From contig SVGB01000002.1 of assembly GCA_015056565.1 (NCBI GenBank), forward strand, positions 124,001 to 188,000: DNA of 64,000 bases, in the 5' to 3' direction. The notes beneath the pieces were generated by a model. It ran no database searches. It saw only the letters and a list, made by a program, of their open reading frames with translations, and was not told the origin of the DNA. How positions within the stretch are numbered: the stretch's first letter is position 1; every line of letters begins with the position of its first letter. A program made the position numbers and the translations under genes. The stretch is from Butyrivibrio sp. Lineage in GTDB: Bacteria > Bacillota > Clostridia > Lachnospirales > Lachnospiraceae. Shown piece after piece: positions 49,859 to 58,573 of this stretch.

Positions 49859-49868
49859 ATTTACCTCC

Positions 49869-50141
49869 TCAGATCCTATGCATGGAGTCAAAGATTTCTT
49901 CTTTCTGGCACTTGATCACAACTCCAATTTCCTTTCCAAGTGCTTCAAGCTCGTCAGCAACAGTATTAAATTCCTTGCCTGTTCCTGCCATATCCACGAT
50001 CATCATCATATTAAAATATCCACTTACAATTGTCTGTGAGATATCCAAAATGTTGATACCGGTATCCGCAAGGTAAGTGCAAACCTTGGCAATAATGCCC
50101 ACTGTGTCTTTTCCTACTACTGTGATGATAGTTTTATTCAT
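49869..50141 (-). CDS. ACT domain protein UPF0237
   Basis: 90-aa ACT-domain protein, [38 protein letters not shown]. Probably senses a small metabolite and regulates the neighbouring UPF0210 protein (inference from constant pairing). ATG 50141 has AGGAGGA upstream; the longer frame has no site. Ten bases before the UPF0210 start. Confidence 0.93.
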   Translation of the reverse strand: MNKTIITVVGKDTVGIIAKVCTYLADTGINILDISQTIVSGYFNMMMIVDMAGTGKEFNTVADELEALGKEIGVVIKCQKEEIFDSMHRI

Positions 50142-50170
50142 AGCTCCTCCTAAATACATGTTTATTAGTA

Positions 50171-50191
50171 CAGCCCCGGATACCGGGGCTG
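50171..50191 (-). terminator. GC-rich hairpin after yycJ
   Basis: Perfect 9-bp stem CAGCCCCGG/CCGGGGCTG with 3-base loop. The tail TACTAATAAAC has no T-run, so this is a weak or protein-assisted terminator or a stabilising hairpin. Confidence 0.55.
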
Positions 50192-50203
50192 ATGTCAAAC
50201 AGA

Positions 50204-51001
50204 TCAGAACTCAAGTACAGGTGAAAGGCAGTTTCTGTCTGCCACCATGATCGGAAAATCACCAGAATTAAAGGGAATACTGGACATGTCAACCTCTACA
50301 CGGACAGTCTCGTATGCAAGTTCGGGCAGATTATTTTCTTTTGACAGATGGCCAAGGAATACGCCCTTCATCTTGTCACTTAACAGCTTACAAAGAAGCT
50401 CACCGCTCTTATCATTGGATAGGTGTCCTCTGTCCCCAAGAATTCTCGACTTTAAAACATAAGGGTAAGGACCTGTCTGAAGCATCCTCACATCGTGATT
50501 GGCTTCAAGCAAAAGCGCATCACAACCTGACAGGCTCTCTACCGTATAATCATTGTAACAGCCAAGGTCTGTTGCAATTCCTATTTTTTTATCCCCACAA
50601 TACACTCTATAGCCGCAAGGTTCAAGAGCATCATGAGAAATAGACATGGGATTTATGATCATATCACCTACTGGAACAGCTTCATCAGCCCTTACGGTAA
50701 TGAAGGAAGACTCTGACATTTCGCCTTTTTTGTCAGTATTAAGGATTCCAGTAATTGTGCCAGCTGTAGCATAAACAGGTATATCCATTTTTTTAAGGAT
50801 AGTCCTGATGGCAGCTATGTGATCTGTGTGCTCATGGGTCACGAAAATTGCACTTATATCGTCAAGTGAAAGATCAAGATCCCTAAGGCCCTCTTCTATT
50901 CTCTTTTTGCTTACACCTGCATCGACAAGAATATGTGTGTTGTCGCTCCCCACGTAGGTGCAGTTACCGCTGCTTCCGCTGGCAATTGTTGTAAAACGCA
51001 A
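50204..51001 (-). CDS. MBL-fold metallo-hydrolase, YycJ/WalJ type
   Basis: 265-aa metal-dependent exonuclease-like enzyme. FTTIASGSSGNCTYV at the start and the zinc motif FVTHEHTDHIAAI near 57 mark the YycJ branch; SHDALEPCGYRV, GIATDLGCY and LLEANHD follow. In Bacillus it belongs to the walRK operon; here it ends the polA-coaE-ftsA-like run. Likely a role in DNA repair. Confidence 0.92.
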   Translation of the reverse strand: MRFTTIASGSSGNCTYVGSDNTHILVDAGVSKKRIEEGLRDLDLSLDDISAIFVTHEHTDHIAAIRTILKKMDIPVYATAGTITGILNTDKKGEMSESSFITVRADEAVPVGDMIINPMSISHDALEPCGYRVYCGDKKIGIATDLGCYNDYTVESLSGCDALLLEANHDVRMLQTGPYPYVLKSRILGDRGHLSNDKSGELLCKLLSDKMKGVFLGHLSKENNLPELAYETVRVEVDMSSIPFNSGDFPIMVADRNCLSPVLEF

Positions 51002-51022
51002 AACTTCTAATCTCCCAAAAAC

Positions 51023-53203
51023 TTATTTCCAGTATACTTCTATCTTGTCACCCTCGTGGATTGGCTGCATATAATCCGGTGTTGCGCCGTTAAGAGTTGT
51101 GACGATCGCTCTGCCATTAGGCTTAGAAAGATCAAAGTCAATGGCATCAAATATATCAACAAAGATGTAATCAGACTTTCCATGGAGTGTTATTGCATCA
51201 TTATTTACTACTACATGAAGGTCATGAGCAAGGATATTCTTAACTTCGCTTGCATCTGTTGCAGTGCCTGATTTAACATAGGTTCCGTCATCATCAGGAA
51301 GATCATCAAATGAAAGCTGACCATTCTTGTCCTGAGTCAGGCGTCTCTCCATATCTATATTGTCAAATGTAGCCTGATTGGACTGACGGATAGCCTCTGC
51401 ATCTGCGTCAGGGAAGTCCTTGTAATAGTCCATGATCATATCTTCCTGATCCTTGAAATCGATCTTGAAGTTCTCATAAACAGGTGTATTTGCATCCCCG
51501 CGCTCGTTGTTGACAATGATAACAGTATCTTCGGTGATCTTGATATCCATAAGCTCTGCTATCTGAGCTGCTGTATTGTAGTCTAGTATCTTAACCTCAT
51601 CTCCAGGCTTGATATCGTAGTATCCGCTCTGAGCCTGACCATTTACAGTTGCATACTTGGAAGCCTCAACATTTTTGCCATTTACTGTGACATTAAACTT
51701 GGTCTTAAACTCAGGTATAGCTTCAACTGAAGCCTTACCAGGCGCACCAGCTGTTGATGGCTTAACTTCGATGATATCATTGGCGTGGATCTTGGAGTGA
51801 ATATCAGCAGGCTTGCCATTAAGCTGTATAACAGCAGCTTCTCCAGGCTCACCACGAGATGCCCTCTCCTTGCCATTAACTGTGTAGCGAAGCTCAGCGC
51901 CCCTCTTAGGGAAAAGATCCTCATTAGGGAATGAAGCCTGCATGGCAGCATCCACGATCTGAAGCTTACCATTGTCATAGATCTTGGTCTGTACACCATT
52001 AAAGGAAACAAAGATAAAGTTGTTTGCTTCCTGGTAGTAACTGATACAGATACCAAGAGGAGTAACGAGAAGAGAATCTCTTTCAATTCCGTCGTTGTTA
52101 AGGAAGGTAATATCCTTCATTACCTCTTCACCACGGAGTGCTACACGCTCCTCAGGAATATCCATCTCTTTTGCAATAGCCTTGGTATAACCTGGTACAC
52201 ATCCGCCACCACCAACTACAAACACCGCGCTTACAGGCTTGTCGCCATTAAGCTTTTTGATCTCAGCAGTAGCTCTCTGAGCCATTTCATCGACTTTGGG
52301 CTTTACGATCTTTGCCACTTCTTTTGCAGTAATGACTTTTGTAAGTCCCATGATATCAGTATATTCAGCCTTATCTTCGTGGCTGGTTGTGATCTTGATC
52401 TCATCAGCAGTGTTGAAATCAACAAGACAATGCTGCGCAATGATCTCTGTTATATCGTCTCCTGCAATTGGAAGCATTCCATAGGCTGTGATGGTTCCAT
52501 CGTCAGTTATACAGATATCGGATGTACCAGCACCTACGTCAACAAGTGCAAGATTCAGCATCCTGAACCTGTCAGGAATTGCAACCATCATAGCCGCAAT
52601 AGGCTCCAGCGTAAGGTTAGCCACCTTAAGGTCAGCTCTCTCACAAGCCTTGTAAAGGCCATCTACACAGTCATCAGGAAGGAATGTGGCTATAAGTTCA
52701 ACACTGACCTTACCAGCATTGTGTCCTTCCAGATTGGCAATCTGATAGCCATTTAAGTAATAGTGCATTACTGAGTAGCCAACCAGATAAAACTTAAGGT
52801 CTAATGTATTCTGTGAAAGGAACTCCTGGTATGCCTTTTCAACAGCTCCAGAGTCAAGGTTGTAGATATCCTCATCAGTTATCTCATGTCCATCTGGATA
52901 CTCGTATTCATATGTAGTGCGGACAGTTCTAAGTACACGACCAGCGGCTGCTATACATACATCAGTTAAATGTATATCTGTCTGCTGCTCCAGCCTGTCT
53001 GTAACCTTTCTGATAGTTGCACCAACTTTGCCGATATCGTGGATCTGTCCATCAAGCATAGCTCTTGTCTCATGCTTTTCAATAGCCTGAGCTATGACGT
53101 TGAACTGGTTGTCATTCATATAACCCACAGTACCAACAACGCTTCTGGTTCCAATATCAAGTCCGTATACTACCTTCTGATCCTGCTGTTCTAAACTTGC
53201 CAT
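51023..53203 (-). CDS. FtsA/PilM-like actin-fold ATPase with long beta-grasp-like C-terminal region
   Basis: 726-aa protein. Residues ~10-380 are an FtsA-type actin fold: VYGLDIGTRSVVGTVGY, an SHS2-type insertion, LALVDVGAGTSDICIT near 220, and AVFVVGGGGCVPGYTKAIAKEM near 335. Residues ~400-725 are outside the FtsA fold and hold about three copies of a VNG...GD.IEV pattern (AELRYTVNGKER, KFNVTVNGKNVEASKYATVNG, HVVVNNDAITLHG) plus HEGDKIEVYWK. No ftsZ nearby. ATG 53203 overlaps the coaE stop; a GTG four codons earlier is too near its ribosome site. The function is likely in division or envelope assembly; exact role unknown. Confidence 0.85.
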   Translation of the reverse strand: MASLEQQDQKVVYGLDIGTRSVVGTVGYMNDNQFNVIAQAIEKHETRAMLDGQIHDIGKVGATIRKVTDRLEQQTDIHLTDVCIAAAGRVLRTVRTTYEYEYPDGHEITDEDIYNLDSGAVEKAYQEFLSQNTLDLKFYLVGYSVMHYYLNGYQIANLEGHNAGKVSVELIATFLPDDCVDGLYKACERADLKVANLTLEPIAAMMVAIPDRFRMLNLALVDVGAGTSDICITDDGTITAYGMLPIAGDDITEIIAQHCLVDFNTADEIKITTSHEDKAEYTDIMGLTKVITAKEVAKIVKPKVDEMAQRATAEIKKLNGDKPVSAVFVVGGGGCVPGYTKAIAKEMDIPEERVALRGEEVMKDITFLNNDGIERDSLLVTPLGICISYYQEANNFIFVSFNGVQTKIYDNGKLQIVDAAMQASFPNEDLFPKRGAELRYTVNGKERASRGEPGEAAVIQLNGKPADIHSKIHANDIIEVKPSTAGAPGKASVEAIPEFKTKFNVTVNGKNVEASKYATVNGQAQSGYYDIKPGDEVKILDYNTAAQIAELMDIKITEDTVIIVNNERGDANTPVYENFKIDFKDQEDMIMDYYKDFPDADAEAIRQSNQATFDNIDMERRLTQDKNGQLSFDDLPDDDGTYVKSGTATDASEVKNILAHDLHVVVNNDAITLHGKSDYIFVDIFDAIDFDLSKPNGRAIVTTLNGATPDYMQPIHEGDKIEVYWK

Positions 53204-53832
53204 CTTTTTTTCCACTCCCCAAGTTTATTATCTATCTGTTTAAAAGCTTCGCTTTCAGAATTACTGTTATCAATGACAAGATCACAGTTTTTTCTGAATT
53301 CTTCTTCACTTAGCTGCCCTTTAAAGATATTTGAAATCTTATCATCAGAATATCCTCTCGAAGCCTTAAGCCTTGTTCGTCTTGTATCTTCGTCAGCATA
53401 GACATACCAAAGCTCGTCTACTATATCTTTGTAACCATTTTCTATCAAAAGAGCTGCCTCAACAATGACAAAATCATACTCTCTTTTAGCTCTTTCCTTG
53501 TCTATAATACTAATAATAAAGGTATTTACCGCAGGATGCAAAACATTATTGACCTTATCAAGAAGTGATCTATCCCGGAATATCGCCTCTGCCATCCTGC
53601 TCTTGTCTATCTCAAGGTTCTCATCAAGGACTTCCTTCCCCAGGATTTCCACAAGCTCATCGTAGGCAGGATAGCCTCTTTTCTTGATGTCATTGGCAAT
53701 CTGGTCTGAGTAGATCACCCTTGCATTATAGTTTTCCTGTATATAGTCAAGAATCGTGCTCTTACCAGCCCCGACGCCTCCGGTGATCCCTATGATATTG
53801 GTTTTACCTTTAGATATTTTACTTTGCTTCAT
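53191..53832 (-). CDS. coaE: Dephospho-CoA kinase
   Basis: Last step of coenzyme A synthesis. P-loop IIGITGGVGAGKSTILDY near 15, ARVIYSDQIANDI near 40, VIVEAALLIENGYKDIVDELWYV near 105. 213 aa from ATG 53832 (AGGAAG eight bases upstream), overlapping the polA stop by 14 bases. Normal length. Confidence 0.94.
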   Translation of the reverse strand: MKQSKISKGKTNIIGITGGVGAGKSTILDYIQENYNARVIYSDQIANDIKKRGYPAYDELVEILGKEVLDENLEIDKSRMAEAIFRDRSLLDKVNNVLHPAVNTFIISIIDKERAKREYDFVIVEAALLIENGYKDIVDELWYVYADEDTRRTRLKASRGYSDDKISNIFKGQLSEEEFRKNCDLVIDNSNSESEAFKQIDNKLGEWKKRWQV

Positions 53833-55987
53833 ACCAGTCACTTCCTGTGTGACAGTCCACTTCAAGCGGAACGGAAAGGTCTGCAGCCTTTTCCATCTCT
53901 TTTGCCAGAATTTCCTTTACTTCATTTTCCTCTTCAAGGTATGTTTCAATGACAAGCTCATCGTGGATCTGAAGAATAAGTCTTGATCTGAGCTTTTTAC
54001 TCTTTAATTTGAAAAAGACATTTATCATGGCAATCTTCATTATATCTGCAGCAGTTCCCTGAATAGGCGCGTTCATGGCAACTCTTTCTCCGAACTGTCT
54101 CATCATGAAATTGCTTGCCTTAAGCTCAGGAATTGGTCTCCTTCTGCCAAACAAGGTCTCGCTGTAGCCCTTGTTCTTTGCTTCCTGTATCACTCTGTCC
54201 TGATAGACCTTTACTCCCGGATAAGTATCAAAGTACTTGGACATATACTCCTTTGCCTCGGAGACAGAAATTGACAGGTCCTGAGAAAGGCCATAATTAC
54301 TCATTCCATAAACTATACCAAAGTTAACTGCCTTGGCGTTACGCCTCTGAAGGGGTGTTACCTCCTCAAAGGGAACGTGAAAAACCTTGCTGGCAGTTAT
54401 CCTGTGGATGTCGTCACCCTCGTGATAGGCGCTTATAAGCCCCTGATCCTCTGACATATGAGCCAGAATACGAAGTTCGATCTGAGAATAATCTGCATCT
54501 GCAAAAACGCAGGACTCCTTCGGAACAAAGACTTTTCTGATGAGTCTTCCAAGTTCTGTTCTCATGGGAATATTCTGAAGGTTTGGCTCAGTAGAACTTA
54601 TCCTGCCGGTAGCTGTGATTGTCTGATTAAAGCTTGTGTGGATCCTGCCATCAGATTCGATAAAGGCAGCAAGACCGTCAGCATATGTGCTCTTAAGCTT
54701 GGCAAGCCCTCTGTATTCAAGCACATCTGCAACTATCTTGTGGTCAGGAGCCAGTTTTTCAAGGACATCTGCTGCAGTTGAATAACCGGATTTTGTCTTT
54801 TTTTCTGCAGGAAGTCCAAGCTTTTCAAAAAGGATCTCACCAAGCTGTTTTGGAGAGTTGATATTAAACTCACATCCTGCAGCTTCATAGATCGTTTTCT
54901 CAAGCTCAGCTATTCTAACTCCAAGCTTATCTCCATAGTCCTTAAGGGCGTCCTTTTTAGCAATGATGCCCTCTTTTTCCATGGCAAAAAGGATATAGGC
55001 AAGTGGCATCTCTATGTTGTAAAAGAGCCTCTCCATACCTGCCTTAGAAAGCTTATTAAGAATAAGCGGCGAAGCCATATAACACACAACGGCTACTTTG
55101 CCCATGTAGTCAGAAAGTATGGCTTCATCCACCTCTGATATAGGTGTCTTGCCAAATATATCACTGGTTTTCTGAAGGGTTATTCCAAGGTACTCCTTAG
55201 AGATATCCCATATCTCATAGTCATTTTTAAGTGGATTGCTTAAATAAGCTCCTATCAGAACGTCGAAGCATCTTGGAGATGAAGAGAATTTATCGTCATC
55301 TTCATAGCCATTTTCCCTGTCACTTATCTCACAGGGAGTGTAAAACAGAAAGCTCTCTTTTATATCAAAGGTCACAAGGGACGAAGTCTTACTAAGGTCA
55401 GATAACTTCCTGCCAAGGTAGTCAGAGGTTATAAAGTTAACAACGGGAATATAATATGAGATCTCCTCATCAAAACAAAGCGAAAGGCCAATGGCTTTTT
55501 TTGAAAGGAATGCTTTGCTTTCTTTATCGATTGCAAAGTAGTAGGACACTCTCTTACATTCTGAAGCTCTTGTAAAGATGTCCTCCACTTCATTAAGGTC
55601 AGATGTCACAACAAGTCTGTGCTTAAACCTGGGAGTTTCCTTAACCTCTCCAGAGGGAGAAAAGCTTAAAAGAGTATTATCCACAAAGCTCTTAAGCTCA
55701 TCTGTTACCCTTACTTCTTCCCCTGTTTTAAAAATGCCACTGCCATCTATGAGCTCTTTTGCCCTGGCGATCTGCCAGAGAACGTCGCCAGAAAAAGTGC
55801 CTGTCTCAGATTCAAAGGTGATCTTAAAGGCTAGGGCGTTCGGACCTGACAAAAGCTCTTTTATCCTGTAAAAAGCACCATAAATACCGCTGATGTGGTT
55901 GCCATCAGCATTGGTGAAATCAGGGATTGCATAAAAAGCATCTCTTATAAGCTTGTTTCCATCAATAATAAGCGTTGTATCTGACAT
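53819..55987 (-). CDS. polA: DNA polymerase I with truncated 5' nuclease domain
   Basis: 722 aa rather than ~880. The polymerase half (~320-722) is intact: FADADYSQIELRILAHMSED (motif A), ATGRISSTEPNLQNIPMRTELG, RRNAKAVNFGIVYGMS (motif B), LILQIHDELVIET (motif C). The 3'-5' exonuclease-like middle (~120-310) lacks the DxE metal site, as in other Gram-positive Pol I. The N-terminus keeps only the beginning of the 5' nuclease domain (IIDGNKLIRDAFYAIPDFTN, then a shortened segment to ~120), and the acidic cluster and helix-hairpin-helix are gone. GGGGG precedes the ATG. The frame is unbroken, so this is a stable form, not a frameshift. Confidence 0.93.
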   Translation of the reverse strand: MSDTTLIIDGNKLIRDAFYAIPDFTNADGNHISGIYGAFYRIKELLSGPNALAFKITFESETGTFSGDVLWQIARAKELIDGSGIFKTGEEVRVTDELKSFVDNTLLSFSPSGEVKETPRFKHRLVVTSDLNEVEDIFTRASECKRVSYYFAIDKESKAFLSKKAIGLSLCFDEEISYYIPVVNFITSDYLGRKLSDLSKTSSLVTFDIKESFLFYTPCEISDRENGYEDDDKFSSSPRCFDVLIGAYLSNPLKNDYEIWDISKEYLGITLQKTSDIFGKTPISEVDEAILSDYMGKVAVVCYMASPLILNKLSKAGMERLFYNIEMPLAYILFAMEKEGIIAKKDALKDYGDKLGVRIAELEKTIYEAAGCEFNINSPKQLGEILFEKLGLPAEKKTKSGYSTAADVLEKLAPDHKIVADVLEYRGLAKLKSTYADGLAAFIESDGRIHTSFNQTITATGRISSTEPNLQNIPMRTELGRLIRKVFVPKESCVFADADYSQIELRILAHMSEDQGLISAYHEGDDIHRITASKVFHVPFEEVTPLQRRNAKAVNFGIVYGMSNYGLSQDLSISVSEAKEYMSKYFDTYPGVKVYQDRVIQEAKNKGYSETLFGRRRPIPELKASNFMMRQFGERVAMNAPIQGTAADIMKIAMINVFFKLKSKKLRSRLILQIHDELVIETYLEEENEVKEILAKEMEKAADLSVPLEVDCHTGSDWYEAK

Positions 55988-56000
55988 AAATCCCCCAGGA

Positions 56001-56327
56001 TCAAAGTGCTATCAAAAGTAAAAGACATATAGCCAGCATGGATGCAACAGCAATCTCAAGGCCAAAGCTAAGAAGGACCAGTGACCTTCTTACCGACAGC
56101 CTCTTTTTGGCATCACTTAAAAGAATCTCAAGCTCCCTGTTAAGGTTAAAGGTATTGCCGTCCTCAAGTCTCTTCATACCAACCTTCACAAGGAACTGGA
56201 TGGTGAGCTCTTCCTTGCATTCAGGGCAGGATTCTATATGCTCGATAAAATCAGAAAGCTCCTGATTATCAAGGTCATCATCCAAAAATTCCGGAATTAA
56301 CTTTTGCGCTGCATCACAGTTCATCAT
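56001..56327 (-). CDS. Small zinc-finger (zf-HC2) membrane protein
   Basis: 108-aa protein with an anti-sigma-type zinc finger (Cys4, His30, Cys34, Cys37 in HIESCPECKEEL) and one C-terminal membrane helix (FGLEIAVASMLAICLLLLIAL). Anti-sigma factors of this shape bind ECF sigma factors, but no sigma gene is adjacent, so its partner is unknown. 13 bp before polA. It may have a different function altogether. Confidence 0.78.
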   Translation of the reverse strand: MMNCDAAQKLIPEFLDDDLDNQELSDFIEHIESCPECKEELTIQFLVKVGMKRLEDGNTFNLNRELEILLSDAKKRLSVRRSLVLLSFGLEIAVASMLAICLLLLIAL

Positions 56328-56393
56328 ATAACAGTCAATCTTCTACATGTTGTATCCATATTTGGACATTTTGCAACTAATTCTACAACATAT

Positions 56394-56422
56394 AGAATAC
56401 TACAAAAACCTTTATATTACAA
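56394..56422 (-). promoter_or_regulatory. Putative promoter of the zf-HC2-polA operon
   Basis: -35 TTGTAA (56417-56422), 17-bp spacer, -10 TATTCT (56394-56399). An imperfect inverted repeat, ATTCTATATGTTGTAGAAT, starts at the -10, and a related ACAACATGTAGAAG lies 30 bases downstream. Confidence 0.4.
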
Positions 56423-56429
56423 CGAAAAA

Positions 56430-56466
56430 GCTTTCCGAAAATAGCCAAAACGCTACATCAGAAAGC
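56430..56466 (-). terminator. Terminator of the RsbW-like gene
   Basis: Outer stem GCTTTC/GAAAGC and inner TAGC/GCTA, followed on the minus strand by TTTTTCG. Confidence 0.6.
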
Positions 56467-56492
56467 CCTTTACATCACATCGATCTATTAAC

Positions 56493-57095
56493 TTACAGTT
56501 CGTAAAGAATTGTCATCTTTACGTCATCTCCAATAATGGAGATCTCAACTTCTTTTGCAATATTTCCAAGAATGGATCTCTCGAGCTCATTTCTAGCTTC
56601 CTGAGCAAACTCTGAAGATTCATCCATTGTCTCAACACTGTTAATATAATTACTCATCTTCCAGGTCTGCGCTGAAGTTGCAGAAAGTGCTGTAGGATCA
56701 ACAAGTCCCATCATTCCAATCCTTGATTCTCTTGCACTTCTCTCATCTTTGGGAAGCATTGCAAGCTCAAAGACTTCTCTTATTTTCCCAATGAAGCCCT
56801 TGGCTGCAGCATTTTCCTTGGAAGTAGATATTTCCATCAGCTCTTTACGCTTCTGAGCAAACATGATCGTGTTTGTATTAAGATGGATTCTTACCTCTTT
56901 ATCATCTCTTTCAAGGAAGAATTCAGCATCCATCTCACCTGTAATTGAACGGATGAGGTTCATGGTCTCTTCAGCAAGAAGCCTTATCCTAAGGGCAGCC
57001 TTGTGATCAAGGTCTTTCGAAAAAGCTTCTACAACCTCAAGGACTTTATCGATGTTGCCTTCATTAGTACTGATAACTATGCTCTCAGATTTCAT
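56493..57095 (-). CDS. RsbW-like (GHKL ATPase-related) protein of unknown function
   Basis: 200-aa soluble protein. The N-terminal ~70 residues have the shape of an anti-sigma or GHKL ATPase: IDKVLEVVEAFSKDLDHKAALRIRLLAEETMNLIRSI, where EETMNL resembles the N-box. The ATP-binding G-boxes are not recognisable, and the middle (GLVDPTALSATSAQTWKM) has no match I know. GGGGG precedes the ATG. It is last of the GT-MelB-RsbW-like run and has its own terminator. Confidence 0.7.
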   Translation of the reverse strand: MKSESIVISTNEGNIDKVLEVVEAFSKDLDHKAALRIRLLAEETMNLIRSITGEMDAEFFLERDDKEVRIHLNTNTIMFAQKRKELMEISTSKENAAAKGFIGKIREVFELAMLPKDERSARESRIGMMGLVDPTALSATSAQTWKMSNYINSVETMDESSEFAQEARNELERSILGNIAKEVEISIIGDDVKMTILYEL

Positions 57096-57115
57096 TTTAT
57101 CCCCCTTATAATAGC

Positions 57116-58573
57116 TTAATTAGCAGACTGATTCTCAGTTTCAATAGTCTTTCTCTTAACCAGTTCTACAGAGATTTCCTGAAGCTTTTCGTCGGTCAGG
57201 ATGTATTTTTTTCTAAACCAGAAGATAGCAAATACGATACCGATTATTGGAATAATGGTCATTGTCATTCTAAGTCCCATCTTCTGCATACCATCTACAC
57301 CAACTGAGTAATCAACAAGTCCTGCGCCCTCTTCGGTCTCATTGCTAAGAGCAAGGATCTGAAGTGCCAGGGATGCAATAAGTGCAGATACTCCTGATGC
57401 CAGCTTAACTACAAAGGTCTGCATTGAAAAAATAACTGATTCATCTCTTCTGTTGTTCTTAAGATCCCCATAGTCAACTGTGTTTGCAAGAAATACCGTT
57501 GTGATAACAGCAAGCATTCCATTGGCTGCAAAGATGAAAAATGCAGGTATGAACAAAAGAAATACATTATTCATGGATGTTGAAGCAAGTATCAGAAGTG
57601 AAATATATCCACAGATTGCCATGCCCATGCTAACAAAATATATCTGAATTGAAGTAAAGAATCTTCTAAGGAATGGATACAAAAGCATCATGGCAAGGAT
57701 CTGGATACCGCCACCAAAAGTTGAGAAAAGAGTATAATCTCCCTTCCATCCTGTTCCGCCAAAGTCGTACTTAAAAAAGTATATAACAAGATTGGATGTA
57801 ATGTAAATTGAGCAGTTAACTATAACGATGGCTACTACAACAGCCATAGCCTGATCATTCTGTAAAAGCGCCCTGAACATCTCTCTGATGCTGGCAGTCT
57901 TCATCTCAACTGTAGATTTTTCTTTTACATTGATACAGCAGATGACCGTAAACAGAATAAAGAGAATTGCAATGATGATCGAAAAGTATGAAAAACCAAT
58001 TCTCTCAACTTCCCTGTCAGTTATTCCTGCTGCTCCAAAGACATGTCCAAGAGCTGAAACGCTCATAACTGTAACGATGGTGATAAGTGCGCTTCCAACG
58101 CCTGCACAGGAACGGGCCAGAGTCGTCAGGCTTTCTCTTTCTTTTCCGCCCTCAGTAAATGCAGGAATCATTGACCAGTATGGGATGTCCATCATTGTGT
58201 ATGTTACGCCCCAGACTATATATGTCACAGCTGCATAAGCCACCATTCCTGATGGAGAAAGTGTAGGCGGCGCTGTAAACATAAGTGCCAGAACTACTGC
58301 ATTGGTGATCGTTCCTATCAAAAGCCAGGGTCTGAATTTGCCCCATTTTGTCTTGGTCTTTGCTACAATCGCTCCCATTATAGGGTCGTTAAACGCATCA
58401 AATACCCTTGCTGCCATCAGTATAACGCCCATAGCTGCAGCGCTCACACCCATAATATCCTGGAAATAATATAAGACATAGGATGCAGAAAGCATGTATA
58501 CCATATCTTTTCCAACTGCCCCAAGTCCATAAGAAGCCTTTGCTGCCCCTGAAAGTTTCATTTTGCTTTCCAT
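57116..58573 (-). CDS. MelB-type (GPH family) sugar:cation symporter
   Basis: 485-aa twelve-helix transporter of the glycoside-pentoside-hexuronide family. Signature AARVFDAFNDPIMGAIVAKTKTKWGKFRPWLLIG near 55 (cation and sugar site) and LANTVDYGDLKNNRRDESVIFSMQTFVVKLASGVSALIASL near 365. Likely imports oligosaccharides with Na+ or H+. ATG overlaps the upstream GT-like gene stop by one base, so the two are coupled; a glycosidase is not present in the operon. Confidence 0.9.
   Translation of the reverse strand: MESKMKLSGAAKASYGLGAVGKDMVYMLSASYVLYYFQDIMGVSAAAMGVILMAARVFDAFNDPIMGAIVAKTKTKWGKFRPWLLIGTITNAVVLALMFTAPPTLSPSGMVAYAAVTYIVWGVTYTMMDIPYWSMIPAFTEGGKERESLTTLARSCAGVGSALITIVTVMSVSALGHVFGAAGITDREVERIGFSYFSIIIAILFILFTVICCINVKEKSTVEMKTASIREMFRALLQNDQAMAVVVAIVIVNCSIYITSNLVIYFFKYDFGGTGWKGDYTLFSTFGGGIQILAMMLLYPFLRRFFTSIQIYFVSMGMAICGYISLLILASTSMNNVFLLFIPAFFIFAANGMLAVITTVFLANTVDYGDLKNNRRDESVIFSMQTFVVKLASGVSALIASLALQILALSNETEEGAGLVDYSVGVDGMQKMGLRMTMTIIPIIGIVFAIFWFRKKYILTDEKLQEISVELVKRKTIETENQSAN

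Noticed and set aside
55000..55987. PolA shortening as a frameshift or assembly error
   Set aside because: One open frame from a ribosome site to the polymerase domain, with no nuclease remnants in other frames upstream (56001-56327 is a different gene).
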